This document shows, in pieces, positions 8,537-18,600 of a stretch of DNA of 64,000 nt. Location of the stretch: positions 1,488,001 to 1,552,000 of the forward strand of contig NZ_CP042435.1 in the NCBI RefSeq assembly GCF_007971225.1, written 5' to 3'. The number at the start of each line of letters is the position of its first letter. Positions within the stretch are counted from its first letter, which is position 1. A program made the translations under genes and the position numbers. The stretch is from Panacibacter ginsenosidivorans. Lineage in GTDB: Bacteria > Bacteroidota > Bacteroidia > Chitinophagales > Chitinophagaceae. The notes below the pieces were generated by a model, which saw nothing but the letters and a program-made list of their open reading frames with translations, made no database searches and was not told where the DNA came from.

Positions 8537-10087
8537 TTATTTGCTTATTACAATTTTTTGAGTAAGAATCATATCACTTCGTTCGATATATAAAACATAA
8601 ATTCCTGTTGCCGGTTTATTGTCAAGCACAATATTTTTTGTTACTGTTCCACTTAACATACCTGCCTGCTGCCAAATTCTTTCTCCAAAACTATTATACA
8701 ATGTCAATGTAGTTAAAGCATCTTTTGCAGGCAACTGCAGGTGAATAGTAAAGTTGCCTTTATTTGGGTTTGGTGTTATTTGTATTGCAAAACTTTCTGC
8801 TGCTTTGTAGTTAAGATCACCTGATATACCTGACAATACAACTGAAGAAGTTGTAGTAAAATTTGGCCCGGCAATCCAACCGGATGTATCTTCAGCACAT
8901 AAGCTTCTTAGCTGCCATCGGTAGGTTGTATTGGGTATTAGTTTATTTATATACATCCAGTTATGATCAGGATTTCTCCTTTGTTTGGTCCATGAAGTTT
9001 CATTCAATGTCCGGTAACGTACCTGCAATTTTAAAACGCCTCCACCAATATCATCCCATTTTAATATGGCATAGGTATCTGAAACACGGAGCACTTTTAA
9101 ATCTGTGGGTGCAGGGCAGTTATTGCCGGGTGTATATTCCCAAAAATCTTTTGCATGATAGGGTGAGGCGCTAATATCTCCAGTTCCCAGGTAACCTTTA
9201 CTGTTAATGCTGAAACCAACAGCATACCCACGTGCAGCTCCGCCGAAGTCAGCTTTTTGAGACCAGTTATTAGTTGCCGGATCGTATTCCCAAAAATCTT
9301 TTGATGGATAGGACGAGATGCTTATATCTCCCGTTCCCAGGTATCCTTTACCACCAATACTGAAGCCAACTGCATATGCCCGGGAATTTCCCCCGAAATC
9401 TGCTTTTTGTGTCCATGCGTCATTAGCAGGATCATATTCCCAGAAATCTTTGTAATAGCTTGGATAAGTATAACCAGTTCCCAGGTATCCCTTATTGTCT
9501 ATGCTGAAGCCAACCGCATAAGCACGGGCATCGCCTCCAAAATCTTTTTTTTGTGTCCATTTATCACCAGCAGGATCATACTCCCAGAAATCTTTGTAGT
9601 AGTACGGATAATTACTCCCCGTTCCAAGGTACCCTTTGTTGCCGATGCTAAAGCCAATCGCAAATGAACGTGGAGGTCCTCCAAAATCAGCTTTCTGTGT
9701 CCAGAGGTTAGTCGTTGGATCGTATTCCCAAAAATCTTTGTAGACAGTGCCATCATTATATCCCGTACCAAGGTACCCCTTGCTGCCTATGCTGAATGCT
9801 ACTGCATACATACGGGCTGTTCCAGCGAAATCTGCTTTCTGCGTCCACGTGTCTGTAACAGGATCGTACTCCCAGAAATCTTTATAAGGTGGATCAGGGT
9901 ATTTACCTCCGGTTCCCAGATACCCTTTACCATTAATGCTGAACCCTACTGCATATCCCCGGTCAGCCCCTCCGAAATCTGCTTTTTGCGTCCAGGTATT
10001 TGGAGTACTTAACGCTGTATTTATGTGTTGTGCAAACATTATCTCTGAAAATAAGCATGCAACAAGAATTTGTGTAAAGATTTTCAT
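8537..10087 (-). CDS. T9SS-secreted six-bladed kelch propeller protein
   Basis: 516 residues. The signal peptide ends MFAQ (about 20). Six consecutive kelch-type blades of about 50 residues follow (about 28-330), each with the pattern WTQKADFGG..R..AVGFSI..KGYLGTG...KDFWEYDP. Then comes a fibronectin type III domain (about 335-425) and a T9SS type A sorting domain (about 440-516; motifs TPNPNKGNF and GIYVLYIE). Kelch propellers mediate binding and no catalytic residues are evident. The protein is expected on the cell surface or released through the type IX system. It is the last of a tandem set of paralogues and shares about 110 bp of upstream sequence with two of them. Confidence 0.9.
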   Translation of the reverse strand: MKIFTQILVACLFSEIMFAQHINTALSTPNTWTQKADFGGADRGYAVGFSINGKGYLGTGGKYPDPPYKDFWEYDPVTDTWTQKADFAGTARMYAVAFSIGSKGYLGTGYNDGTVYKDFWEYDPTTNLWTQKADFGGPPRSFAIGFSIGNKGYLGTGSNYPYYYKDFWEYDPAGDKWTQKKDFGGDARAYAVGFSIDNKGYLGTGYTYPSYYKDFWEYDPANDAWTQKADFGGNSRAYAVGFSIGGKGYLGTGDISISSYPSKDFWEYDPATNNWSQKADFGGAARGYAVGFSINSKGYLGTGDISASPYHAKDFWEYTPGNNCPAPTDLKVLRVSDTYAILKWDDIGGGVLKLQVRYRTLNETSWTKQRRNPDHNWMYINKLIPNTTYRWQLRSLCAEDTSGWIAGPNFTTTSSVVLSGISGDLNYKAAESFAIQITPNPNKGNFTIHLQLPAKDALTTLTLYNSFGERIWQQAGMLSGTVTKNIVLDNKPATGIYVLYIERSDMILTQKIVISK

Positions 10088-10200
10088 GGCATTCTTTTTT
10101 GATTATAGTAGCAGCAAATATTATTTATTATCACCCGCATTTTCTATGACCATTGCCAGCGTGATCAATGATTGTACTCAATAAAAAAATATAATGCTGC
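10088..10200 (-). promoter_or_regulatory. Conserved upstream block of the kelch genes, copy 1
   Basis: This block is identical to 18329-18441 and recognisably similar to 15074-15187, in each case directly before a kelch gene start. It contains a CATTG-N10-CAATG dyad (about 10150-10169) and, read on the minus strand, TAATATTTG, which resembles a Bacteroidota -7 box (TAnnTTTG). Inferred promoter/operator region. Confidence 0.55.
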
Positions 10201-10254
10201 TCTGATAGTTTTAGTTTTTCAGCCAGGAGTGAGCTGCTGAATAGTATAACGGAT

Positions 10255-10310
10255 GTACACGAGTGCGACGCAACGACAGATGCATAAAGTTGTACAGCGG
10301 GGTTGCCAAT
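10255..10310 (+). repeat. Single intergenic half-site (GCG type)
   Basis: Core at 10255-10274 (GTACACGAGTGCGACGCAAC). The outer part runs toward the stop of the kelch gene ending at 10360. Duplicated exactly at 18496-18515. Confidence 0.85.
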
Positions 10311-10342
10311 AAAAGAACCGTTTCTCATGAAACAGCTCTTTT
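10311..10342 (-). terminator. Hairpin terminator after a kelch gene
   Basis: AAAAGAACCGTTTC (10311-10324) pairs with GAAACAGCTCTTTT (10329-10342) around a 4-base loop with a 3-base internal mismatch. A/T tracts on both sides suit a bidirectional rho-independent terminator. An identical copy lies at 18552-18583. Confidence 0.65.
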
Positions 10343-10359
10343 AAAATGAATGTTCCTGC

Positions 10360-11913
10360 TTATTTAGTTACTACGACTTTTTGCATCAAACGTATATCGT
10401 TTCTCTCAATTCTTAAAGTATATATACCTGTTGTTAGTTTGTTTTCCAGATCAATATTCTTAATTACCGAACCATTTACTGCACCTAAACTTTGTTGCCA
10501 AACTTTTTCGCCAAGACTGTTATATACTATTAATGTTGTTAAAGCTTCCTTGGAAGGTAATTGGATATGAATATTGAAATTGCCTTTACTAGGGTTTGGT
10601 GAAACAAGCATTTGTACTGTGTTTGTTTTTGCCTGTAATGCATCAGTTAAACTTACTACTGCGATGTTACTTGCTGTAGTAAAGTTTGGCCCACATACCC
10701 ATGCTGAAGTATCTTCTGTGCAATTACTTCTTATCTGCCATTCATATGTTGTGTTGGGTAATAAGCCGCATAATACAACATAATTGCTACCGCCTTTTAC
10801 ATTTCGTTTTGTGAGTTCTGTGGAACCAACTGCGCGATAACGAATCTTAAAACTGGAAACAGTTTCGGTTGGCAATGCCCATCTTAATAGTGCAGCAGTA
10901 TCGGTTACTTTTTGAACTCTTAATCCGGTAAGTAAAGGGCAGGAAGTTATGCCGGGGCTATATTCCCAGAAATCATTCGTTGGCATTTCACCGATAAAAT
11001 TTACACCCATGCCAATATATGCTTTTCCTTCAACAGAAAATGCAGCCGTTCCGTATCTTCCAACGCCAGGATAATCTGCTTTTTGCACCCAGGTATCAGT
11101 AATAGGATCATATTCCCAAAGAGTACTGTCTCCGACAGGATATCCCCCGGAGCCAGGCCCAACATATCCTTTGTTGTAAATAGAAAAAGCAACTGCACTT
11201 CTTTTGTTAGTTCCCACGAAATCGGCCATATGTGTCCATATGTTTGTAAAAGGATCGTATGCCCAAAAATCGTTTGTTGGCCCTTCACCATTAAAATTTA
11301 CACCTGTACCAATATATCCTCTGCCACCAATAGAAAATGCAGCTGCATAGGATCTTTCTACGCCAGCGAAATCACTTCTTCTTAGCCAGCTATTCGTAAG
11401 CGGGTCGAATTCCCAGAAATCCTTATAAAATGTATACGGATATTCATAAGTAGTAATTCCAGTTCCTATATAGCCCTTATTGTTAATAGAGAAGCCAACA
11501 GCCCCGCGCCTTGCCGCGCCTCCAAAATCGGCTTTTTGTGTCCAGTTGTTGGTAACGGGATCGTATTCCCAAAAATCCTGGAAGTATTTTTCAGTAACAT
11601 CGACTCTTTGTCCGGTTCCGATATAACCTTTTGACCCAATGGAAAATCCTACTTGTCCGTCTCGCTCTATACCTCCAAAGTCGGCTTTCTGCGACCAAAT
11701 GTTAGTAACAGGATCATATTCCCAAAAATCTTTATAATTTGTCGTTGCATCATAACCTAGTCCAATATACCCCTTATTGCCAATAGAAAAACCGCTAGCG
11801 TCCTGTCTTGCATTACCGCCAAAATCAGCTTTTTTTACCCATGAATTTTCTTGTTGTGCATGTGCAATTGCAAACATTGCAAAGAAGCAATGTGTCAGAA
11901 ATACTTCTTTCAT
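10360..11913 (-). CDS. T9SS-secreted six-bladed kelch propeller protein
   Basis: 517 residues from the ATG at 11913, chosen because it gives a good signal peptide (MKEVFLTHCFFAMFAIAHAQ); the in-frame start 36 codons upstream adds an unrelated hydrophobic stretch. Six kelch-like blades (about 24-325) are followed by a fibronectin type III domain (about 330-420) and a T9SS sorting domain (about 435-517; SPNPSKGNF, GIYTLRIE). Blades here favour KGYIGTG over KGYLGTG, so it is a more distant paralogue of the 8537 gene. Its last 530 bp are almost identical to the pseudogene at 18601, differing at one synonymous base. Unlike its neighbours it lacks the conserved upstream block. Confidence 0.9.
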   Translation of the reverse strand: MKEVFLTHCFFAMFAIAHAQQENSWVKKADFGGNARQDASGFSIGNKGYIGLGYDATTNYKDFWEYDPVTNIWSQKADFGGIERDGQVGFSIGSKGYIGTGQRVDVTEKYFQDFWEYDPVTNNWTQKADFGGAARRGAVGFSINNKGYIGTGITTYEYPYTFYKDFWEFDPLTNSWLRRSDFAGVERSYAAAFSIGGRGYIGTGVNFNGEGPTNDFWAYDPFTNIWTHMADFVGTNKRSAVAFSIYNKGYVGPGSGGYPVGDSTLWEYDPITDTWVQKADYPGVGRYGTAAFSVEGKAYIGMGVNFIGEMPTNDFWEYSPGITSCPLLTGLRVQKVTDTAALLRWALPTETVSSFKIRYRAVGSTELTKRNVKGGSNYVVLCGLLPNTTYEWQIRSNCTEDTSAWVCGPNFTTASNIAVVSLTDALQAKTNTVQMLVSPNPSKGNFNIHIQLPSKEALTTLIVYNSLGEKVWQQSLGAVNGSVIKNIDLENKLTTGIYTLRIERNDIRLMQKVVVTK

Positions 11914-12064
11914 TGTACAGGCTTTTAATATTATCAATTTATTTTCAAGGCTTCTATTCTTCAACAGGTATAGGGCAGAAAAGATTATTAAAATACCACG
12001 ACTAATAATCTCTGTTGACAATCTATTAAAAATAACTGCCTTATGATACGGCTATTCTCAGCAT

Positions 12065-15000
12065 TTATTTGCTTACAACCACTTTTTGCATCAAATACAC
12101 ATCATTTCTTTCAAGTTTTAATATGTATATGCCTGCAGAAAGTTTGTTGTTCAATACAATATTTTTTATTACTGTTCCGCTTAACATTCCTGCCTGCTGC
12201 CAGATTCTTTCTCCCATACTGTTGTACAGCGCCAATGAGGTGAGCGCTTCTTTGATAGGTAATTGTATTTGTATCACAAAGTTCCCATTATTTGGATTGG
12301 GCATTATTTTTAACCCGTTGTTCCCTGAAATTTTACTGTCCACATCCATTGATAATCCTGATAATGCAAACGATGAGGTTGTAGTAAAGTTTGGCCCTCG
12401 CACCCAATTTGATGTATCAGTAAGACAATTACTTCTGATTTGCCACTGATACGTTGTATTGGGCATTAAGCCGCAGAGTATAATATGATTACTGCTTCCT
12501 TTTACATTTCGTTTAATAAGCTGTGAAGTACCGACTGCATGATAACGGATCTTAAAACCAGAAACAGGTTCTGCGGGTAATGTCCATCTTAATAGTGCAG
12601 CCGTATCTCTAATTTTTGCAACACTTAACGCTGTTGGTGGAATGCAATTTTCTGCGCTGATCAAATTTCTTAAAATGGAAATGGAATCTTCGTCCTGGTG
12701 GGTTACTGCAATATCAGGTTTTCCGTCTCCATCAAGATCGCCTATGCAAATATTAGCGGCGGCGCTACCTGCATCATAATTTGCATTAAGCGCAAAATCA
12801 ATAACACCAAAACTACTTTTGTTTTCTAACAAGGAAACAGCATTGGGATCATTATCAGTGGCAACAGCGATGTCTGGCATTCCATCGCCATTTAGATCTG
12901 CTATAGCAAGGCTTCTTGCTGCCGCATTAATTGTAAAATCAAGCTTTGAAGAAAAAGCAATATTGCCATTAGCGGTTATATTTCTGAATACAGAAACTGT
13001 GTTTGTTCGATTAGCTATTACAATATCCTGTTTATCATCATTATCAACATCAAAAGAGCTAATATAGTAGGGAGTTAGCGATAAAGAGTAATCTGTTTTT
13101 TCTGCAAACATTATTGAATCAGTTGTGCTGATATTTTTGGCTATAGAAAGTATATTCAGGCGATTATCTACCCATGCCAGGTCGGGTTTGTGGTCTCCGT
13201 CAAAATCCCGAGAGACAATACTTATAGGATTAACATGTTTCCCTTCTTCGCCGATGAATATAGTATCGCGGTTTGCAAAAGCAATATTACCAGGAGCACT
13301 GGTATTTCTTTGAATTGAAAGGTACCAGGGCAAATATGGAGGGTCCCCTCCTGCATTCAATACGGCAAGATCCGCTTTACCATCCCCGTTAAAATCTGCG
13401 ATGGCAATATCCTGTGTTCTTGAGATCTGATAACTTAAAAAAAATTCCTGTTCAAAAGAAATAGCACCACTGGTACTCTTATTTCTAAAGAATGAAACAC
13501 CGCCGTTGTATAAATAATAATCGCTGTTGCCTTCATTGACAGCAATAAGATCAGGCTTGCCATCACCATCTATATCGCTGGCATGAACAGGAATTCTATA
13601 TGAACTGAAACGATCTATAGGAACCGGCAATTTGATCTTTTCTGCAAAAGCAAATGCACCAACGGCAGAAATATTTCTATATACCACCAAGCTGTCATAA
13701 TATATTATGCTTTCGGCAAGATCAGCTCTGCCATCTCCATCAAAGTCTGCCGTCGTAATGCCAAAAGGATATGACCAAGTGTAGGATCTGCCTGTAGCCA
13801 GACTGAGTTCTTTTATAAACGAGCCATCATCGAAAGGGCCATCACCGCCCTCAAATGTCACATTAAAAGGTTTGGCAGCATAAGCAGTAAGGCCATTTGT
13901 TGTTACAGTTATGGGATCATATGTTGCACCAATTGGTACCGTAACAGTAAGTGATATTGAAGTAGCTGTAGTAATCGTTGCTTTTGTTGCGCCAAAATAA
14001 ACAATGTTATCGACAGGGTTTGCGCCAAAGTTTGTACCAGTTATGGTTACTGTTGTACCAATAGGGCCAGAGGTTGGTGAGAATGAAGTAATGGCTGGCA
14101 CTGATGTTACTGCAACGGGTGTGTATTTCCACCAATCCTGAAAACCGCCAATGCCCATACCCATAAATCCTAAATTATTAATAGAAAAGCCAACTGCATT
14201 TCTTCTTTCTCCACCTCCAAAATCTGCTTTTGGGGTCCAGTTATTTGTTTCCGGATCATATTCCCAGAAATCTTTATAATGCGTTTCCATCTCTCCCCAG
14301 GTATCTGTCCAATAACCAGTTCCTAGATAGCCACTTGATCCGATAGCAAAACCAACTGCATCTGATCTTCCTCTATCAACGGGAATATCGGCTTTTCTTG
14401 CCCAGCTATCCGTTTCGGGATTATATTCCCATAAATCGTTATAAAAGTTTGATTTTAAAACCCCGTAATCGTAGAATTGTTCGATGCCTGTTCCCATGTA
14501 TCCTTTACCAGCAATTGAAAATGCTATAGCATCACTTCTGCTGTACCCCGGAACGTTGGCTCTGCTGCTCCATGCATTATTTTGTGGGTCATACTCCCAA
14601 AAACTATTATCATAATCCTCATCCCATCCACCTGCTCCGGCATAACCCTTATTGCCAATACTGAAACAAAAAGGTCTATAACCATTACCTGGAAAATCTG
14701 CTATACGGGTCCAGATATTCAGGGCAGGGTTATATTCCCAAAAATCATTAAGCCAAAAAATACGAGACCCGCCGGTACCAAGATAACTTTTTGAACCTAT
14801 GGAAAAACCCTTGGCGTTATCTCTGGCTACTCCGCCAAAATCTGCTTTTTGCGTCCATGTATCTGAACCAGGATCATATTCCCAACATTCTAACCCTGCA
14901 CATATATACCCCTTAGATCCAATTGAAAAGCCGGCAGTATTAGATGTTGCAGTAATGGATGGTATGCTTTGTTGTGTCCATGTGTCTAATGTGCCTGATA

Positions 15001-15073
15001 CTGTAACCGTTGGTTGTGCAAACATTACCTTTGAAAGCAAGCATGCAAAAACTATTTGTGTAAAGATTTTCAT
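12065..15073 (-). CDS. T9SS-secreted kelch plus IPT/TIG plus FG-GAP protein
   Basis: 1002 residues from the ATG at 15073 (MKIFTQIVFACLLSKVMFAQ); the longer start adds ten residues before the signal peptide. Order: signal peptide, six kelch-like blades (about 30-325), an IPT/TIG Ig-like domain (about 335-415, FSPTSGPIGTTVTITGTNFG), seven FG-GAP/VCBS repeats with calcium-loop motifs such as DFDGDGRADL and DLDGDGKPDI (about 440-800), fibronectin type III (about 810-900), and a T9SS sorting domain (about 920-1002). It therefore probably carries two beta-propellers, one of them calcium-binding as in integrin alpha chains (family knowledge). Likely a surface adhesin or glycan-binding protein; function inferred only from domains. 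Confidence 0.9.
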   Translation of the reverse strand: MKIFTQIVFACLLSKVMFAQPTVTVSGTLDTWTQQSIPSITATSNTAGFSIGSKGYICAGLECWEYDPGSDTWTQKADFGGVARDNAKGFSIGSKSYLGTGGSRIFWLNDFWEYNPALNIWTRIADFPGNGYRPFCFSIGNKGYAGAGGWDEDYDNSFWEYDPQNNAWSSRANVPGYSRSDAIAFSIAGKGYMGTGIEQFYDYGVLKSNFYNDLWEYNPETDSWARKADIPVDRGRSDAVGFAIGSSGYLGTGYWTDTWGEMETHYKDFWEYDPETNNWTPKADFGGGERRNAVGFSINNLGFMGMGIGGFQDWWKYTPVAVTSVPAITSFSPTSGPIGTTVTITGTNFGANPVDNIVYFGATKATITTATSISLTVTVPIGATYDPITVTTNGLTAYAAKPFNVTFEGGDGPFDDGSFIKELSLATGRSYTWSYPFGITTADFDGDGRADLAESIIYYDSLVVYRNISAVGAFAFAEKIKLPVPIDRFSSYRIPVHASDIDGDGKPDLIAVNEGNSDYYLYNGGVSFFRNKSTSGAISFEQEFFLSYQISRTQDIAIADFNGDGKADLAVLNAGGDPPYLPWYLSIQRNTSAPGNIAFANRDTIFIGEEGKHVNPISIVSRDFDGDHKPDLAWVDNRLNILSIAKNISTTDSIMFAEKTDYSLSLTPYYISSFDVDNDDKQDIVIANRTNTVSVFRNITANGNIAFSSKLDFTINAAARSLAIADLNGDGMPDIAVATDNDPNAVSLLENKSSFGVIDFALNANYDAGSAAANICIGDLDGDGKPDIAVTHQDEDSISILRNLISAENCIPPTALSVAKIRDTAALLRWTLPAEPVSGFKIRYHAVGTSQLIKRNVKGSSNHIILCGLMPNTTYQWQIRSNCLTDTSNWVRGPNFTTTSSFALSGLSMDVDSKISGNNGLKIMPNPNNGNFVIQIQLPIKEALTSLALYNSMGERIWQQAGMLSGTVIKNIVLNNKLSAGIYILKLERNDVYLMQKVVVSK

Positions 15074-15187
15074 GGTTATGCTTTTGGATGATTCTAAAAA
15101 CAAATATTATATATTGTTACCCGCATTTTCTATGACCATTGCTAGCCTGATCAATGACTGTGCTCAATAAAAAAATATAATGCGGCT
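15074..15187 (-). promoter_or_regulatory. Conserved upstream block of the kelch genes, copy 2 (diverged)
   Basis: Similar but not identical to 10088-10200 and 18329-18441. The CCCGCATTTTCTATGACC segment and the CATTG-N10-CAATG dyad are kept, which suggests selection on this segment rather than recent copying. Confidence 0.55.
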
Positions 15188-15242
15188 TTGATAGTTTTAT
15201 TCTTTAGGCCAAGGGGTTAGTTGCTGAATAGTATTACCGAAC

Positions 15243-15300
15243 GTACAAGGGTGCGACGCAAGAGGCGATGCCAAAAGATTTGAAGAAGGGCTCAAAATAA
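15243..15300 (+). repeat. Single intergenic half-site (GCG type)
   Basis: Core at 15243-15262 (GTACAAGGGTGCGACGCAAG). Outer box GGGCTCAAAATAAA faces the stop of the kelch gene ending at 15347. Confidence 0.8.
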
Positions 15301-15326
15301 AAAACCGCTTCCTGCGAAACGGCTTT
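15301..15326 (-). terminator. Hairpin terminator after the kelch/FG-GAP gene
   Basis: AAAACCGCTTC pairs with GAAACGGCTTTT with one bulge, flanked by A/T tracts, 20 bp past the stop at 15347. A diverged relative of the hairpin at 10311. Confidence 0.6.
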
Positions 15327-15346
15327 TATAAAATGAATGTTCTTGT

Positions 15347-18328
15347 TTACTTATTTACAACAACTTTTTGCATCAAACGCACATCGCTTCTTTCAATCCT
15401 TAATATGTAAACACCTTCAGAAAGCTTACTGTCCAGCGCAATGCTTTTTGTAACTGTACCACTTAACATGCCTGCCTGCTGCTGCCAAATTCTTTCTCCA
15501 AAACTATTATACAATGCTAATGTGGTTAACACATTTTTTGCAGGTAACTGCATTTGTATGGTAAAGTTGCCGTTGCTGGGGTTTGGTACTATCTGTACAA
15601 CTTCACTCCCCTGAACACCGCTGCGGGTAATGGTTTCAGCATTTGATGATAATGCAAAGGATGCCGCTGTTGTAAAATCAGGACCCTTAACCCAGGAAGA
15701 AACATCACTTGAACATACACTTCTTATTTTCCATTTATAAGTGGTGTTGAGTTGCAGATTTTTTAAGATGAGATGCGTAGCAGTTGATGTTGCAAGTCTT
15801 TCCCTTATTTCATTTGTACCTGCCGGATAATAACGGATCATGAAACCATTAACTGACGAGTCAGGTAATGTCCATCCTAGTCTTGCAGTATTGTAAATTA
15901 AATTATCAACTGTTAATGAGGAAGGTGGTTGGCAAAGACTTGGTTTGACCTGGTTTCTCAGAATTGAAATTGTTCCTGAAAATAAATTCAGGAAAATAAT
16001 ATCAGGTTTACCATCTCCATCAATATCACCAATAGTTGTAGCCTTAGGGCCTGAGCCTGCAGGATACATTACACTTTTACCCAATGATAATGTGCCGGGA
16101 ATGCTCTTGTTTTTAAAGATTGCAGTAGTTCCTGACCAATAATTTGTACCGGCAATATCAGGCTTGCTGTCCCCATCAAGATCATTGATAGCATTGTTCT
16201 GGAACCCTGTACCTTTTGTAGCGTAACTTACTTTGGGGGCAAAAGAAATCAATCCTGTACTTCCTGTATTCCTGTACAACGATAATGTGCTGGCGCTGTT
16301 TGAAAAGTTTGATATGGTGATATCCAGCTTACTGTCTCCATCAAGATCGCCAATACTGATACCGCTTGTGTAGCCGTCCGCATTGTTTGCTAAATCAATT
16401 TTTGGATCAAATGAAATCAATCCCGGGGTACTGTTATTCCTGAATATAGAGATTGTATAGTTATTGTAGTCGGTATAACCAATCACAATGTCCGTTTTTC
16501 CATCTTTATCGAGGTCGCCAATGGCAATGGAAATTGGTTTAAGAGTCAGCTGAAAATCAATTTTTGGCGCAAAGGAAATGGAGCCGGAAGCGCTGGTATT
16601 TCTAAAGACTGAAAAATTCTTACCGTTGAGGTTTGGTATCACGATATCCGGTTTACCATCGCCATCTATATCGACCGTTCCTATACTATATGGAAAATCG
16701 CCGGTCGTATATTCTGCCTGCTGAATTAAAGAAATGTTTCCCGGTGTGCTTTTGTTGCTGAATAAATATAACTTTTCCAAACGGGTGTCCAGCACAGCAA
16801 GATCAGTTTTTCCATTCCCGTCAAAATCTGTAACAACAGGATACGTCTGTGCGCTGCCTTTTAACAACTCAACTTTTTGTGCAAAAGCAATTGCTCCGGT
16901 ATTACTGGTATTTCTGAAAACTGCAACTGCATTTTGTGGCAAGGCTGATTCGCCGTAACTGCCAACAATCATGTCTGATTTACCATCTCCGTCTATATCG
17001 GCGAGCGCCATTTGATCGGGGTTACTACCCATTGAAATATTAATTGCAGGCGCGAATGAAACAGTATCAATACCCCTGATGGCTTTAAAGGTTACGACAA
17101 ACGGCATTGCTGAAGAACCGGTTAACCCATTTACTGTTACGCTGACCGGCTGATAGGTTGCACCAACAGGTACTTTAACTTTTAAAGTTGTTGTGCTTGC
17201 TGCTGTAACCACTGCTTTGGTTGCACCGAAATAAACAATGTTATCTGCGGGGTTTGCTCCAAAGTTTGTACCAGTAACGGTTACTGTTGTACCAACTGGG
17301 CCGGAGGTTGGGGCAAAGGAAGTAATGGTGGGTACTGCTGTTGTTTGAGCATCGGGTGTGTATTCCCAGAAATCTTTGTCTTCAATTATGTTGCCAGCAC
17401 CATCATCTGATCTACCGGTTCCGACATAGCCTTTATTTCCTATTGAAAAACCAACTGCAAAATCTCGAGCCTTACCACTAAAATCAGCTTTTTGGGTCCA
17501 CTTATCAGTAACAGGATCAAACTCCCAGAAATCATTCATTGGATAAAAATGATACAATGACCCAGTGCCTATATATCCCTTGTTTTTAATGGCGAATGCT
17601 ACTACTGCGGCCCTTTGAGATCCGGGAAAATTTGCTTTTTGTGTCCATATGTCATTTGTTGGATTGTATTCCCAAAAATCATTAAAACGCACTTCGGCAT
17701 ACCCGGTCCCGGCATAGCCTTTTCCATCAATAGCAAACGCAGCAGAATATTGGCGTGCTGCACCACCAAAATCAGCTTTTCTCGTCCAGGTATCGCTTGA
17801 CTGGTCATACTCCCAGAAATCTTTACTGTGCGTATATGCAGCAATGTCCCCTGTACCAATATAGCCTTTGTAGCCACTGCTAAAACTAAATGCAGAATAT
17901 CTTCCAGGTCCGGAAAGATCGGATTTGCGCGTCCATTGATTTGCAGCAGGATCATATTCCCAGAAGTCTTTTAAATACCCATTAGCCGGACTATAACCTG
18001 TGCCAACATAACCTTTGTCACCAATATTGAAGCCAACGGCACGATCCCTGGCTGTACCACCAAAGTCAGCTTTTTGTGTCCATACGTTGGTTTGAGGATC
18101 GAATTCCCAGAAGTCTTTGTAATAGATAATAGGTTGCCCATATACTGATCCTGTACCCAGGTAACCTTTGTCACCAATGCTGAATCCAATTGCACAATTC
18201 CTCAGCCCTCCGTTAAAATCTGCCTTTTGTATCCACGAATTTGGAGTACTTAATGTTGTATTTACTGGTTGTGCAAATGTTGCCTGTGAAAGCAGACATA
18301 CAACAACTAATTGTGTAGTGATTTTCAT
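15347..18328 (-). CDS. T9SS-secreted kelch plus IPT/TIG plus FG-GAP protein
   Basis: 993 residues with the same architecture as the 12065 gene: signal peptide (MKITTQLVVVCLLSQATFAQ), six kelch blades (about 28-330), IPT/TIG domain (about 340-420), seven FG-GAP/VCBS repeats with DxDGDGKxD loops (about 435-790), fibronectin type III (about 800-885) and T9SS sorting domain (about 905-993; VPNPSNGNF, GVYILRIE). It is a clear paralogue of 12065 with moderate divergence. Its upstream region is identical to that of the 8537 gene, so a recent copying event replaced or created its promoter. Expected to be exported across the outer membrane. Confidence 0.9.
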   Translation of the reverse strand: MKITTQLVVVCLLSQATFAQPVNTTLSTPNSWIQKADFNGGLRNCAIGFSIGDKGYLGTGSVYGQPIIYYKDFWEFDPQTNVWTQKADFGGTARDRAVGFNIGDKGYVGTGYSPANGYLKDFWEYDPAANQWTRKSDLSGPGRYSAFSFSSGYKGYIGTGDIAAYTHSKDFWEYDQSSDTWTRKADFGGAARQYSAAFAIDGKGYAGTGYAEVRFNDFWEYNPTNDIWTQKANFPGSQRAAVVAFAIKNKGYIGTGSLYHFYPMNDFWEFDPVTDKWTQKADFSGKARDFAVGFSIGNKGYVGTGRSDDGAGNIIEDKDFWEYTPDAQTTAVPTITSFAPTSGPVGTTVTVTGTNFGANPADNIVYFGATKAVVTAASTTTLKVKVPVGATYQPVSVTVNGLTGSSAMPFVVTFKAIRGIDTVSFAPAINISMGSNPDQMALADIDGDGKSDMIVGSYGESALPQNAVAVFRNTSNTGAIAFAQKVELLKGSAQTYPVVTDFDGNGKTDLAVLDTRLEKLYLFSNKSTPGNISLIQQAEYTTGDFPYSIGTVDIDGDGKPDIVIPNLNGKNFSVFRNTSASGSISFAPKIDFQLTLKPISIAIGDLDKDGKTDIVIGYTDYNNYTISIFRNNSTPGLISFDPKIDLANNADGYTSGISIGDLDGDSKLDITISNFSNSASTLSLYRNTGSTGLISFAPKVSYATKGTGFQNNAINDLDGDSKPDIAGTNYWSGTTAIFKNKSIPGTLSLGKSVMYPAGSGPKATTIGDIDGDGKPDIIFLNLFSGTISILRNQVKPSLCQPPSSLTVDNLIYNTARLGWTLPDSSVNGFMIRYYPAGTNEIRERLATSTATHLILKNLQLNTTYKWKIRSVCSSDVSSWVKGPDFTTAASFALSSNAETITRSGVQGSEVVQIVPNPSNGNFTIQMQLPAKNVLTTLALYNSFGERIWQQQAGMLSGTVTKSIALDSKLSEGVYILRIERSDVRLMQKVVVNK

Positions 18329-18441
18329 GGCATTCTTTTTTGATTATAGTAGCAGCAAATATTATTTATTATCACCCGCATTTTCTATGACCATTGCCAG
18401 CGTGATCAATGATTGTACTCAATAAAAAAATATAATGCTGC
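18329..18441 (-). promoter_or_regulatory. Conserved upstream block of the kelch genes, copy 3
   Basis: Identical to 10088-10200 and part of the 810-bp duplication. It carries the same dyad and the TAATATTTG motif. Confidence 0.55.
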
Positions 18442-18495
18442 TCTGATAGTTTTAGTTTTTCAGCCAGGAGTGAGCTGCTGAATAGTATAACGGAT

Positions 18496-18555
18496 GTACA
18501 CGAGTGCGACGCAACGACAGATGCATAAAGTTGTACAGCGGGGTTGCCAATAAAA
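18496..18555 (+). repeat. Single intergenic half-site (GCG type), duplicated copy
   Basis: Core at 18496-18515, identical to 10255-10274 as part of the segmental duplication. Confidence 0.85.
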
Positions 18556-18583
18556 GAACCGTTTCTCATGAAACAGCTCTTTT
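18552..18583 (-). terminator. Hairpin terminator, duplicated copy
   Basis: Identical to 10311-10342; follows the kelch pseudogene. Confidence 0.6.
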
Positions 18584-18600
18584 AAAATGAATGTTCCTGC